DNA of 64,000 nucleotides from Ornithomonoglobus_A sp045649025 (lineage in GTDB: Bacteria; Bacillota; Clostridia; UBA1381). Below the pieces are notes generated by a model. The model was not told the DNA's origin. It searched no databases and saw nothing but the letters and a program-made list of their open reading frames with translations. Shown here in pieces: positions 45,233 to 53,725 of the stretch. The stretch lies in contig JAZRPB010000004.1 in assembly GCA_045649025.1 (NCBI GenBank), positions 1 to 64,000 on the forward strand, written 5' to 3'. The position numbers and the translations under genes are program-made. Numbering within the stretch: position 1 is the stretch's first letter; each line of letters opens with the position of its first letter.

Positions 45233-46780
45233 ATGAAGAAAATTTTAACTTTATTTTTGATTATTACAATGAGTGCGTCGCTTGCATATGCAGCACCAAC
45301 CTCAAAAAATACAGAAGTACAAAATGAAAGTGTTGAAGAAACAACTCAAACTTCACAAGAGGTTGGGGATGAATCAACTGCAACCGATGAAGCTGCCGCT
45401 GGGGAAGAGGTTTCAACAAGCTCTGATTCTGCAATAAATGGTGGTATTTTTATGGAGGATGAATCGCTTACACCTCCAAATACAGATAATTCAAAAGCAG
45501 CATTGCTTATGGATATGAATTCAGGAAGATTATTGTATGGTAAAAATATAGATGAAAGAGTTTTTCCTGCTTCAACAACTAAAATTATGACAGGTATTCT
45601 TGCAATTGAAATGGGTAACTTTGCAGATGTTGTAACAGCAACGCCCGAGGCGATTGAGCCTATAACACTCGAAGACTCACATATGGGTATTCTGATTGGT
45701 GAGCAATTAACATTTGAGCAGCTTGTTACAAGTATGTTGGTATATAGTGCAAATGATGCATCAAATGTTATTGCTGTGCATCTATCAGGTTCTATGCAGG
45801 AATTTACAAATGTTATGAATCAAAAAGCACAGGAGCTTGGAATGACTAATACTCATTTTGAAAATCCCTGTGGCTCTCATAATGATAATCATTATACCAC
45901 TGCACATGATTTAGCAATTTTATCACAGTATGCAATGAAAAATGAAACCTTTAGAAACATTGTTAAAATGCCTATATATAAAATTGCACCAACAAATAAA
46001 TATACCGAAGAACGTATAATGGTTAATACTAATTTATTTTTAGGAACATCGCGTTCACTTTCACACTACTATCCGCCATGTACTGGAATAAAAACAGGAC
46101 ATACATCTAAATCAGGATACTGTCTTGTTGCGTCGGCTGAATATGAGGATATATATTTACTGTCAATTGTGATGGGTTGTCCTAATGAGGATGTTGACGA
46201 CAAGGCATACTCATATATAGATTCAAAAGCTCTGTTTGAATTTGGATTTAATAACTACACAGGTAAGGTTATTGCATCGCCCGGTGATATTGTTTCAGAT
46301 TCAAAGGTTTTGGAGGCAAAGGGTGGAACACGAGTGGCACTAACAGTTGAAACACCTGTAAATGCACTTGTTCCGTCGGCGACTGAAAATTTTGATGAAA
46401 TAGAGTCAAAAATAAATCTTCCTGAAGATTTAAAGGCACCAATTAAGAAAGGCGATATTTTAGGTAGTATCACATATTCATATAAAGGAACACAAATTGG
46501 TACTGCAAATCTTGCGGCAACAAATGATGTTGAAAGAAATGAAATTCTACACGTAATTAATACTATAGTAAAGATTATTATTAGTCCGTTTTTCTTTATA
46601 CCTGTAATACTGATTTTACTGTTGCTTATTATTGCAGATAATAAAAGGAAAAAACGTGAAAGACAACGTAGAATTCAACAGTTAAAAAAACAGAAACAAA
46701 AAATGCCCAACAGAAATGCATCTCGTAATGAAAGAATAGAGAACGAAACAAAGGGCTCCAATTCGAGATATAACAGATAA
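45233..46780 (+). CDS. D-alanyl-D-alanine carboxypeptidase (PBP5-type, S11)
   Basis: A 515-residue penicillin-binding protein that trims the terminal D-Ala of peptidoglycan. The signal peptide ends near residue 20 (AYAAP). A Thr/Glu/Ser-rich linker (about 22-75) follows. Catalytic motifs are S114-T-T-K, SAND (SxN) and KTGHTSKSG. After the C-terminal beta domain there is a membrane segment (about 445-465) and a strongly basic tail with many Lys, Arg and Gln. This internal anchor plus tail differs from the amphipathic helix of most PBP5 enzymes. Vegetative-type promoter and own terminator. Confidence 0.92.
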   Translation: MKKILTLFLIITMSASLAYAAPTSKNTEVQNESVEETTQTSQEVGDESTATDEAAAGEEVSTSSDSAINGGIFMEDESLTPPNTDNSKAALLMDMNSGRLLYGKNIDERVFPASTTKIMTGILAIEMGNFADVVTATPEAIEPITLEDSHMGILIGEQLTFEQLVTSMLVYSANDASNVIAVHLSGSMQEFTNVMNQKAQELGMTNTHFENPCGSHNDNHYTTAHDLAILSQYAMKNETFRNIVKMPIYKIAPTNKYTEERIMVNTNLFLGTSRSLSHYYPPCTGIKTGHTSKSGYCLVASAEYEDIYLLSIVMGCPNEDVDDKAYSYIDSKALFEFGFNNYTGKVIASPGDIVSDSKVLEAKGGTRVALTVETPVNALVPSATENFDEIESKINLPEDLKAPIKKGDILGSITYSYKGTQIGTANLAATNDVERNEILHVINTIVKIIISPFFFIPVILILLLLIIADNKRKKRERQRRIQQLKKQKQKMPNRNASRNERIENETKGSNSRYNR

Positions 46781-46803
46781 TATTAATTTCTGTTTAAAAT
46801 GAG

Positions 46804-46862
46804 AACCGACCACCAATCATTAGACTTTAATCTAACAATTGGTAGGTCGGTTTATATATTTT
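46804..46862. terminator. Terminator between the carboxypeptidase gene and cysK
   Basis: AACCGACC (46804-46811) pairs with GGTCGGTT (46845-46852), extended inwards by CCAAT/ATTGG. It serves convergent genes. Confidence 0.75.
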
Positions 46863-46911
46863 ATAATATGTCTTAAAATTTCTGCATAACAGATAATTAC
46901 AACAAACAAAA

Positions 46912-47838
46912 TTAATCATACATTGTTGTTGAAAGGTATCTTTCACCACTGTCGGGAAGAAGAACAACAATATTTTTACCTTTGTTTTCTTCTCTTTTTG
47001 CGATTTTAGCTGCACCCCATATTGCTGCACCAGAGGAAATACCAACGAGTATACCCTCGATTCTTGCAATTTCCTTGCCTGTATTTAACGCATCTTCATC
47101 TGTTACAGTAATAATCTCATCATAAATCTGTGTATTTAATGTATTGGGAATAAACCCTGCACCTATACCTTGTATCTTGTGCGTTCCTGATTTGCCGCCT
47201 GATAAAACAGGGGAGGTGGTAGGTTCAATTGCAATTACCTTTATATTATGATTTTTAGACTTTAAATACTCTCCAACGCCCGAAATTGTACCGCCTGTGC
47301 CAATTCCCGCAACAAATATATCAACCTTTCCATCGGTATCCTGCCATATTTCAGGCCCGGTTGTGTTTTTGTGTGCCAATGGGTTGGCACTGTTTTCAAA
47401 CTGACCTGCAATAAAGCTGTTTTTATATTCTTTTGCAAGCTCGTTTGCTTTTTCAATTGCACCGCTCATTCCTTTTGAACCATCTGTAAGAACAATTTGT
47501 GCACCATATGCTGATAGAAGCTTTCTTCTTTCAATACTCATTGTTTCGGGCATAGTTAATATTACTTTATAGCCACGTGCTGCTGCAACTGCAGCAAGAC
47601 CTATTCCAGTGTTGCCGCTTGTTGGTTCAATAATAACGGTATCCTGATTAATCAAACCCTTTTTCTCAGCATCATCAATTATTGCTCGGGCAACCCTGTC
47701 TTTGGAGCTGCCTGCAGGATTAAAGTATTCTAACTTTCCGATAAGCTTTGAATGTAGCTTATGTTTTTTTTCGTAGTTTTTAAATTCAACAAGCGGTGTA
47801 TTACCTATAAAATCGGTTACTGAATTGTATATTTTCAT
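46912..47838 (-). CDS. cysK: Cysteine synthase A
   Basis: A 308-residue O-acetylserine sulfhydrylase. It shows the canonical NPAGSSKDR with the PLP Lys near residue 43, TSGNTGIG for substrate binding and GTGGTISG for the cofactor phosphate. It makes cysteine from O-acetylserine and sulfide. The frame is open to 47961, but the first ~41 codons lie over the promoter and lack a ribosome binding site, so the start is the ATG at 47838. A divergent paralogue is at 26930-27868. Confidence 0.93.
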   Translation of the reverse strand: MKIYNSVTDFIGNTPLVEFKNYEKKHKLHSKLIGKLEYFNPAGSSKDRVARAIIDDAEKKGLINQDTVIIEPTSGNTGIGLAAVAAARGYKVILTMPETMSIERRKLLSAYGAQIVLTDGSKGMSGAIEKANELAKEYKNSFIAGQFENSANPLAHKNTTGPEIWQDTDGKVDIFVAGIGTGGTISGVGEYLKSKNHNIKVIAIEPTTSPVLSGGKSGTHKIQGIGAGFIPNTLNTQIYDEIITVTDEDALNTGKEIARIEGILVGISSGAAIWGAAKIAKREENKGKNIVVLLPDSGERYLSTTMYD

Positions 47839-47875
47839 ATTAATTTCATAGCCTTTCTTAATCTTTTGCAGTATA

Positions 47876-47904
47876 ATTATATCATTTTGTATTTCCTTTG
47901 TCAA
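47876..47904 (-). promoter_or_regulatory. Promoter of cysK
   Basis: On the - strand, TTGACA (47904-47899), a 17-base spacer and TATAAT (47881-47876). Confidence 0.85.
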
Positions 47905-47933
47905 TGTAATAAATAGTCGGTGGAAATTATTGC

Positions 47934-47962
47934 TTGATTTTTTAGTTAAAGTGTGATACAAT
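47934..47962 (+). promoter_or_regulatory. Promoter of the nucleotide-sugar epimerase/dehydratase gene
   Basis: TTGATT (47934-47939), a 17-base spacer and TACAAT (47957-47962), divergent from the cysK promoter and separated from its -35 by 29 bases. Confidence 0.65.
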
Positions 47963-47994
47963 TAACGTATAAAGATTTTTAAGGAGTTTTGTGT

Positions 47995-49878
47995 ATGGAA
48001 CAAACAAATGTTAGTTCAAATATAAGAGTAAATTTAAAACATAAGAAAAATATTTTTGCATCAATAAGAAACAGACACTTTATTATAATGGATATACTAA
48101 TTATCCTTATATCATATATTGTATCTGTTTTTCTTGTATATAACAAAAGTGTTGTTTTTGATACGCTTTTAAAAGGACAGGTCACAATACTGCTGTCATT
48201 ATTCACATTTATATCTGTTTTAATGATATATGGAATATATACAGTGATGTGGATTCACGCTGGAACAAAGGATTATTTAAGGCTTATTCGTGCGTGTATT
48301 GTGTCGGATGTTATTTTGGCATTAATTGATGTTTTTGTATTAAAGCAGGTAAGTATAAAAGTAGAATTGTTTATGCTTGTTATTTCAAATGCTCTGTTCT
48401 TATCTTCGCGTATGACAGTGCGTGGTCTTTATGATTTGTATTCATGTGAATCGAAATCTAAAAATCAAAAGCGACTGCTCATAATTGGTGCGGGAAACGC
48501 TGCAGCAATTATGCTTAAAGATTTAACACGTAATAAAAAGCTTAACTATAATGTTGTTGGATTTATAGATGATGATGAGAATAAAAAGAATGCAAGTATA
48601 AACGGTGTTAGAATATTAGGTAACAGACATAGCATACGCCGTATTGTTGCCGAAAAAAAAGTTGACGAGATTTTAATAGCAATTCCATCTGCACCTGCAT
48701 TAGAAAGAAAAAGAATAATTGAAATATGCAACAAAACAAAATGCAGGGTTAAGATATTACCAAGTATAGACCAAAGTATTGATTCTAATTTACAAAGTAC
48801 AGTAAGAAATGTTGAAATTGAGGATTTACTTGCAAGAGATCCCATTAGTCTTGATAATACTGAAATCAGCAATTATATAACAGATAGAACAATTCTTGTT
48901 ACAGGCGGAGGTGGTTCTATAGGATCAGAACTGTGCCGTCAGATAATGAAATTTAATCCGAAAAAACTTGTTGTTTTGGATATATATGAAAATAATGCAT
49001 ACGATTTACAAATGGAATTAAATCGTAAGTATCCAAACAATAAACCCGATGTTGTTATTGCATCGGTAAGAGATTGCGACAGACTAGAAAAAATATTTGA
49101 GCAGTATAATCCGTACATAGTATTCCATGCGGCTGCACATAAACATGTTCCGCTTATGGAGGATAGCCCGGGTGAAGCAGTAAAGAACAATGTGTTTGGA
49201 ACACTTAATGTTGCAAAATGTGCTGACAAATATAATGTTAAGCGTTTTGTTATGATTTCAACCGATAAAGCGGTTAATCCAACTAATATTATGGGTGCAA
49301 CAAAGCGTATGTGTGAAATGATTATCCAGCTTATGCAACGCAAGAGCAAAACAGAATTTGTTGCAGTACGTTTTGGTAATGTATTAGGCTCAAACGGAAG
49401 CGTTATTCCTCTGTTTAAAAAACAAATTGAACAGGGGGGACCTGTTACCGTTACAGATAAAAGAATAACAAGATATTTTATGACAATTCCCGAAGCTGCG
49501 CAACTCGTTTTACAAGCTGCAAGCTACGCAAAAGGTGGTGAAATATTTGTTCTTGATATGGGCGAGCCGGTTAAAATATATGACTTGGCGTTAAATCTTA
49601 TTAAGCTTTCAGGCTACACACCAAATGTTGATATGAATATAGAAATATGTGGCTTACGTCCCGGTGAAAAGCTTTATGAAGAGCTTTTGATGGATGAAGA
49701 AGGCTTAAAAAATACAAGTCATAAGAAAATATTTATAGGACAACCCATTAATATTGATGATGAATGGTTTACCCAAATGTTAGATAAGCTATATTCTATT
49801 TCACAAACTGATGATCCTGAAGGTATAAAAAATATGGTATCAGAAATTGTACCTACATATGTAAGAAATAAAGAATAA
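47995..49878 (+). CDS. Membrane nucleotide-sugar epimerase/dehydratase (CapD/PglF-like)
   Basis: A 627-residue polysaccharide biosynthesis protein. Four membrane helices lie in residues ~20-140. A first Rossmann-like domain starts at RLLIIGAGNAAA (about 155). The catalytic SDR domain starts at LVTGGGGSIGSELC (about 300) and has STDKAVNPTNIMGATKRMCE with the catalytic Lys, as in FlaA1/PglF. Such enzymes make UDP-4-keto-6-deoxy sugars or epimers for capsule or glycoprotein glycans. TTG at 47989 is in frame, but AAGGAG at 47981 fits the ATG at 47995. No other glycan genes adjoin it, so the product is unknown. Confidence 0.9.
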   Translation: MEQTNVSSNIRVNLKHKKNIFASIRNRHFIIMDILIILISYIVSVFLVYNKSVVFDTLLKGQVTILLSLFTFISVLMIYGIYTVMWIHAGTKDYLRLIRACIVSDVILALIDVFVLKQVSIKVELFMLVISNALFLSSRMTVRGLYDLYSCESKSKNQKRLLIIGAGNAAAIMLKDLTRNKKLNYNVVGFIDDDENKKNASINGVRILGNRHSIRRIVAEKKVDEILIAIPSAPALERKRIIEICNKTKCRVKILPSIDQSIDSNLQSTVRNVEIEDLLARDPISLDNTEISNYITDRTILVTGGGGSIGSELCRQIMKFNPKKLVVLDIYENNAYDLQMELNRKYPNNKPDVVIASVRDCDRLEKIFEQYNPYIVFHAAAHKHVPLMEDSPGEAVKNNVFGTLNVAKCADKYNVKRFVMISTDKAVNPTNIMGATKRMCEMIIQLMQRKSKTEFVAVRFGNVLGSNGSVIPLFKKQIEQGGPVTVTDKRITRYFMTIPEAAQLVLQAASYAKGGEIFVLDMGEPVKIYDLALNLIKLSGYTPNVDMNIEICGLRPGEKLYEELLMDEEGLKNTSHKKIFIGQPINIDDEWFTQMLDKLYSISQTDDPEGIKNMVSEIVPTYVRNKE

Positions 49879-49880
49879 AT

Positions 49881-49917
49881 AAACAGCACCCAATTTAATG
49901 GGTGCTGTTTATTTTAT
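49881..49917 (+). terminator. Terminator after the epimerase/dehydratase gene
   Basis: AAACAGCACCCA (49881-49892) pairs perfectly with TGGGTGCTGTTT (49899-49910), followed by a T-rich run. Confidence 0.85.
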
Positions 49918-50021
49918 CTTTTAGGAAATTACTGCTTTTATGTTGTAATTTCCTAAACTACAAAAAAGTCTACTTATGTAAGTGAGCTCAGAAAGCGACC
50001 GTCACGATAGTGATTTTTTTA
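49918..50021 (-). repeat. 104-bp structured interspersed repeat, copy B
   Basis: The reverse complement matches copy A (22331-22434) without gaps. It starts at the stop codon of lon (50019-50021) and runs downstream of it, so it lies in the lon 3' region, while copy A lies in a 5' leader. The same hairpins are kept. Confidence 0.85.
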
Positions 50022-52328
50022 TAATAATGCGTTTTCAATAACCTGATTCATTTCACTTACAGGGATAAATTCTACATTGGCGCGAATTTCCTCTGGAACA
50101 TCATCTATATCTGCAATATTATCGTATGGAATTATAACTGATTTTATGCCTGCACGGTATGCAGCCATAGTTTTTTCTTTAAGTCCTCCTATTGGTAATA
50201 CTTTACCTCTTAATGTTATTTCTCCTGTCATTGCAATATCGTTCCTTACAGGTCTTTGAGAAAGTGCCGATACAAGTGCTGTTGCCATTGTAATTCCAGC
50301 TGATGGACCGTCCTTTGGAACTGCCCCCTCGGGAACGTGAATATGTATATCCTTTGTTTTATAAAATTCACTGTCGATATTGAAGTGTTTTTGATTAGCC
50401 CTTATGTAGCTTATTGCAGCTTTTGCAGATTCCTGCATAACATCACCAAGCTTACCTGTCAATTCGATTTTACCGCTGCCGTCCATAATATTTACTTCAA
50501 TAGAAAGCGTATCACCGCCAACAGACGTCCAGGCTAGTCCACTAACAATACCAATATCAGGCTTTTTGTTCATTTTATCTATATGGTAACGTTTCTTGCC
50601 AAGATATTCTTCAAGGTTCTTTGATGTTATTTTTAAAATTTCATTTTTCTCCAGTGTGTGTATTGCAGCCTTTCTTGATAAGGCTTCAAGCTGCTGTTCC
50701 AATTTTCGCACACCTGCTTCACGCGTGTAGAATGAAATAATATCATCAATTGCTTTGTTGTTTATGTTTAGTTGTTTATTTGTTAAACCATTTTTTTGTA
50801 AAGCCTTTTTTATGAGGTATTTCTTTGCAATATGGAATTTTTCGTTTGAGGTATAGCCCTCAAGCTCAATAATTTCCATTCTGTCGCGAAGCGGACCGCT
50901 TATAGTTTCCAAACTGTTTGCAGTTGTAATAAATAATACTTGAGATAAATCAAACGGAACTTCAATGTAATGGTCACGAAAGGCGAAATTTTGCTCATTA
51001 TCAAGTACCTCTAAAAGTGCGGCAGATGGGTCGCCCTTGTAATCAACTCCCATTTTGTCGATTTCATCAAGTAAAACAAGCGGATTTTTAGTGCCCGCCT
51101 CGCCAATTGCCGACATAATTCTGCCTTCCATAGCACCTATGTATGTTTTTCTGTGACCTCTTATGTCTGATTCATCGTGTATACCGCCAAGAGAAATTCT
51201 TACGAACTTTCTGTTTAATGCACGTGCAACAGATTTTGCAACCGACGTTTTACCAACTCCGGGAGGTCCGCATAAACAAATAATAGTTCCGTTTTTACCT
51301 TTTGTTAATTGACGCACAGCCAAATATTCCAAAACACGTTCCTTAACCTTTTCAAGCCCATAGTGGTCATCGTCAAGAATTTTACGTGCATGTGCAATAT
51401 CGGTATTTTCATCACTCAGGGTTTTCCACGGCAATTCTAAAACAGATTCAAGGTAGTTTCTTAAAACAGAACTTTCAGGCGATGAAGGGGACATTCTTGA
51501 ATATCTTGCAACATCTTTTATAAGCTTTTCCCTTGATGCTTCGTTATCTATAAGCTTTTCTATTTTGTTTTTAAAATACTGTGCATCCTCATCAATATTT
51601 TCCTTGTCGCCAAGCTCCTCGTGAATAATTTTTAATTGCTCACGAAGGTAATATTCACGTTGATTTTTATCTATACTTTTCTTTACTTTTGTATTAATCT
51701 CACGTTCAAAATCGCATATTTTCACTAAATCCTCAAGCGTCATAATTAATAGCTCGGTTCTTACTGCAAGGTCGTATTCTTCAAGCAGCTGCTGTTTTAT
51801 TTCAAAATCAGCATCTATTTCACCCGATATTAAGTCGCACAATACAGTCAGCCTGTTTTGTATCATTATACTTGTATATCTTTCCACAGTGCCATGCATA
51901 TTTGCAGTGAAATAGTCTTCATAGCCCGACTTTAAACGTCTTACATAGGCACTCTGCATATATCTGTCATATTCAAAACATTCCTCAAATTCAAGAGCTT
52001 GTGCCTGTAAAAACGGTTTGGTTGAAATTATTTCTCCAACCCTTGCTCTGCGTAAACCCTCAACTGCAACACGAACCAGGTTTCCGGGTTTGTTCATAAT
52101 CTGCTTGATTTTTGCAACTGTTCCAACTGAACAAAGTTCATTTTCGTTTACTTCGTCACTTGTTATATCAGCTTGTGCAACAATAAATATTTCTGTTTTC
52201 TTTTCTGCAGCTTCCTGAAGAGCTTTAATTGATATTTCTCTGCCTACATCAAAATTTAAGGTTACATTCGGAAATAAAATAAGTCCTCGTACCGGTAACA
52301 CGGGTAGAATGACAGTATTTGTATCCAT
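50019..52328 (-). CDS. lon: ATP-dependent protease Lon
   Basis: A 769-residue LonA. It has the N-terminal substrate-binding domain (about 1-200), a coiled-coil region, an AAA+ domain with Walker A GPPGVGKT and the sensor region, and a C-terminal protease domain with the catalytic Ser in KDGPSAGITMAT and a Lys further on. It degrades misfolded and regulatory proteins. It follows the LonB-like gene by 62 bases on the same strand. The stop codon coincides with the end of the 104-bp repeat. AGAGGAGAG precedes the ATG. Confidence 0.97.
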   Translation of the reverse strand: MDTNTVILPVLPVRGLILFPNVTLNFDVGREISIKALQEAAEKKTEIFIVAQADITSDEVNENELCSVGTVAKIKQIMNKPGNLVRVAVEGLRRARVGEIISTKPFLQAQALEFEECFEYDRYMQSAYVRRLKSGYEDYFTANMHGTVERYTSIMIQNRLTVLCDLISGEIDADFEIKQQLLEEYDLAVRTELLIMTLEDLVKICDFEREINTKVKKSIDKNQREYYLREQLKIIHEELGDKENIDEDAQYFKNKIEKLIDNEASREKLIKDVARYSRMSPSSPESSVLRNYLESVLELPWKTLSDENTDIAHARKILDDDHYGLEKVKERVLEYLAVRQLTKGKNGTIICLCGPPGVGKTSVAKSVARALNRKFVRISLGGIHDESDIRGHRKTYIGAMEGRIMSAIGEAGTKNPLVLLDEIDKMGVDYKGDPSAALLEVLDNEQNFAFRDHYIEVPFDLSQVLFITTANSLETISGPLRDRMEIIELEGYTSNEKFHIAKKYLIKKALQKNGLTNKQLNINNKAIDDIISFYTREAGVRKLEQQLEALSRKAAIHTLEKNEILKITSKNLEEYLGKKRYHIDKMNKKPDIGIVSGLAWTSVGGDTLSIEVNIMDGSGKIELTGKLGDVMQESAKAAISYIRANQKHFNIDSEFYKTKDIHIHVPEGAVPKDGPSAGITMATALVSALSQRPVRNDIAMTGEITLRGKVLPIGGLKEKTMAAYRAGIKSVIIPYDNIADIDDVPEEIRANVEFIPVSEMNQVIENALL

Positions 52329-52390
52329 TACGTCTCTCCTCTCTAAATTGCATTTACATATATTCTACCACTTTTTTCTATATATTTCAA

Positions 52391-53473
52391 CTATTTTTTT
52401 GGTTTTATGAGTGATATATCAATTATTTTTTCTTTTTCGCTTAAATAATTTTCCTTCTGTTTTATATAATGTCCCGCAGTAATAACCCATTTAGAATCAT
52501 CAATCGTTGCTTTACTCCTGTTATCAAGCTTTACAACGCTGCATAACGTTTGTAAAATCTTTATTGCATCACGTCCGTTTGAAGTATATTGACTTATATA
52601 TTCTATAACACCATCATCAATAATAATAGAGGATTTTTTGGAGGCATTAATTAAGATTTTTTTAATATTTTCTCTGGAAAGAGGATTAAAAAATACTTCA
52701 ACACATCTCGAACGTATTGCCTCGGGGATTTCTGTGGGTTTTCGTGTGGTAGCACCAATAAGCCTGAAATCGGCGGGTACACCATTTGTGAATACATCGT
52801 GAATGTATGTGGGAATATGCTTGTTTGATGGATTATAGTATGCACTCTCAAAGTGTACGCATCTGTCTTCTAAAACTTTTAAAAGCTTGTTAATTTGAAT
52901 ATTGGGCAATTCACCAATTTCATCCAAAAATAAAACACCGCCATGAGCTTTTGAAACTGCACCAAGCTTTGGTTGCGGCACACCTGAATTACCAAAAACG
53001 CCTGCACCCTGATAAATTGGGTCGTGTACCGAGCCAATAAGAGGGTCTGCAATACTTCTTTCATCATAACGCATAATGGTTGCGTCGGCTTCTATAAAAT
53101 TTGCAGTAGGTAAAAAAGGTGTGTTTTTACTTTTTTTTGCAATATCGAGTGCAAGCCTTGCTGCAGCAGTTTTACCAACGCCCGGAGGACCATATATTAT
53201 AATATGTTGTGGATTTTCTCCGCAAAGTGCAGCTTTAAGTGCTTTTAAACCGTCCTCCTGACCTATTATTTCCTGTTCACAAATTGGTCTTATTTGCTCT
53301 GTTATAGGTAAATTTAACGTAATATGACGCATTTTATTTAGCTTCTCGGCATCATTTTTGCTTATTTCGTTCATTGCCTTGTCATCGCAGCTGTCGCCAC
53401 GCAAACGATTTAAAAAATACATACCGATTACTATAGTAAAAAATAATTGCACTGCCACAAGAATATTACTCAT
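52391..53473 (-). CDS. LonB-like AAA+ ATPase lacking the protease domain
   Basis: A 360-residue protein. An N-terminal membrane anchor (about 3-22) is followed by an AAA+ domain with IIGQEDGLKALKAAL, Walker A YGPPGVGKT, Walker B GVLFLDEIGEL, and sensor regions including RLIGATTR and an arginine finger in IRSRC. This matches sporulation LonB (~550 residues), but the protein stops right where LonB's protease domain begins (after the WVI..HY helix). No protease sequence remains in the 62 bases before lon. Start: ATG 53473 with GAGG upstream; a GTG at 53488 overlaps that site. It may act as an unfoldase or adaptor for Lon, or be decaying. Confidence 0.82.
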   Translation of the reverse strand: MSNILVAVQLFFTIVIGMYFLNRLRGDSCDDKAMNEISKNDAEKLNKMRHITLNLPITEQIRPICEQEIIGQEDGLKALKAALCGENPQHIIIYGPPGVGKTAAARLALDIAKKSKNTPFLPTANFIEADATIMRYDERSIADPLIGSVHDPIYQGAGVFGNSGVPQPKLGAVSKAHGGVLFLDEIGELPNIQINKLLKVLEDRCVHFESAYYNPSNKHIPTYIHDVFTNGVPADFRLIGATTRKPTEIPEAIRSRCVEVFFNPLSRENIKKILINASKKSSIIIDDGVIEYISQYTSNGRDAIKILQTLCSVVKLDNRSKATIDDSKWVITAGHYIKQKENYLSEKEKIIDISLIKPKK

Positions 53474-53567
53474 TTTTTTGTACCTCACATAATTTAAAAA
53501 TTTATCCTTTATGTAGTATTTTATCCTGTTTAATATTAATTTATATTGGTTATATAAGGAGAAAAAA

Positions 53568-53603
53568 ATGAAATTAATTGCATTGTTGTATTTATATAAC
53601 TAA
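53568..53603 (+). CDS. Possible 11-residue peptide ORF before spoIIGA
   Basis: ATG at 53568 follows AAGGAG with 7-base spacing and encodes MKLIALLYLYN, then TAA. The stop codon touches a terminator-like hairpin. It is hydrophobic and Leu-rich. It may be a leader-type or small membrane peptide, or a chance ORF; there is no clear promoter. Confidence 0.3.
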   Translation: MKLIALLYLYN

Positions 53604-53635
53604 AAAGTTGCTGATGTATATCAGTAACTTTTTTA
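53602..53635 (+). terminator. Terminator-like hairpin after the short ORF
   Basis: AAAAAGTT (53602-53609) with AACTTTTT (53626-53633), extended by CTGA/TCAG and ending in a T run. It isolates the spoIIGA promoter from upstream transcription. Confidence 0.7.
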
Positions 53636-53636
53636 A

Positions 53637-53662
53637 TGTCGAAATGTTTTGTTGTTTCGACA
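53637..53662 (+). promoter_or_regulatory. Pair of inverted Spo0A boxes
   Basis: TGTCGAA (53637-53643) and its inverted copy TTCGACA (53656-53662) are exact matches to the core 0A box TGNCGAA. They lie just upstream of the spoIIGA -35 element. Confidence 0.75.
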
Positions 53663-53669
53663 ACAGTCT

Positions 53670-53702
53670 TTGACAAATTATTTAATAGATTAGTAGTATA
53701 AT
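53670..53702 (+). promoter_or_regulatory. spoIIG-type promoter with extended spacer
   Basis: TTGACA (53670-53675) and TATAAT (53697-53702) are separated by 21 bases. The B. subtilis spoIIG promoter also has an unusually long spacer (22) and depends on Spo0A. Confidence 0.72.
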
Positions 53703-53725
53703 ATTATACATCGGAGGATGAGCAT

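Noticed and set aside
53489..53567. Sigma-F-like promoter for the LonB-like gene
   Set aside because: Matches to the consensus on the - strand are too weak to support a call.
53602..53635. Attenuation of spoIIGA by the 11-codon ORF
   Set aside because: The spoIIGA promoter lies downstream of the hairpin, so translation of the short ORF would not control the main transcript.
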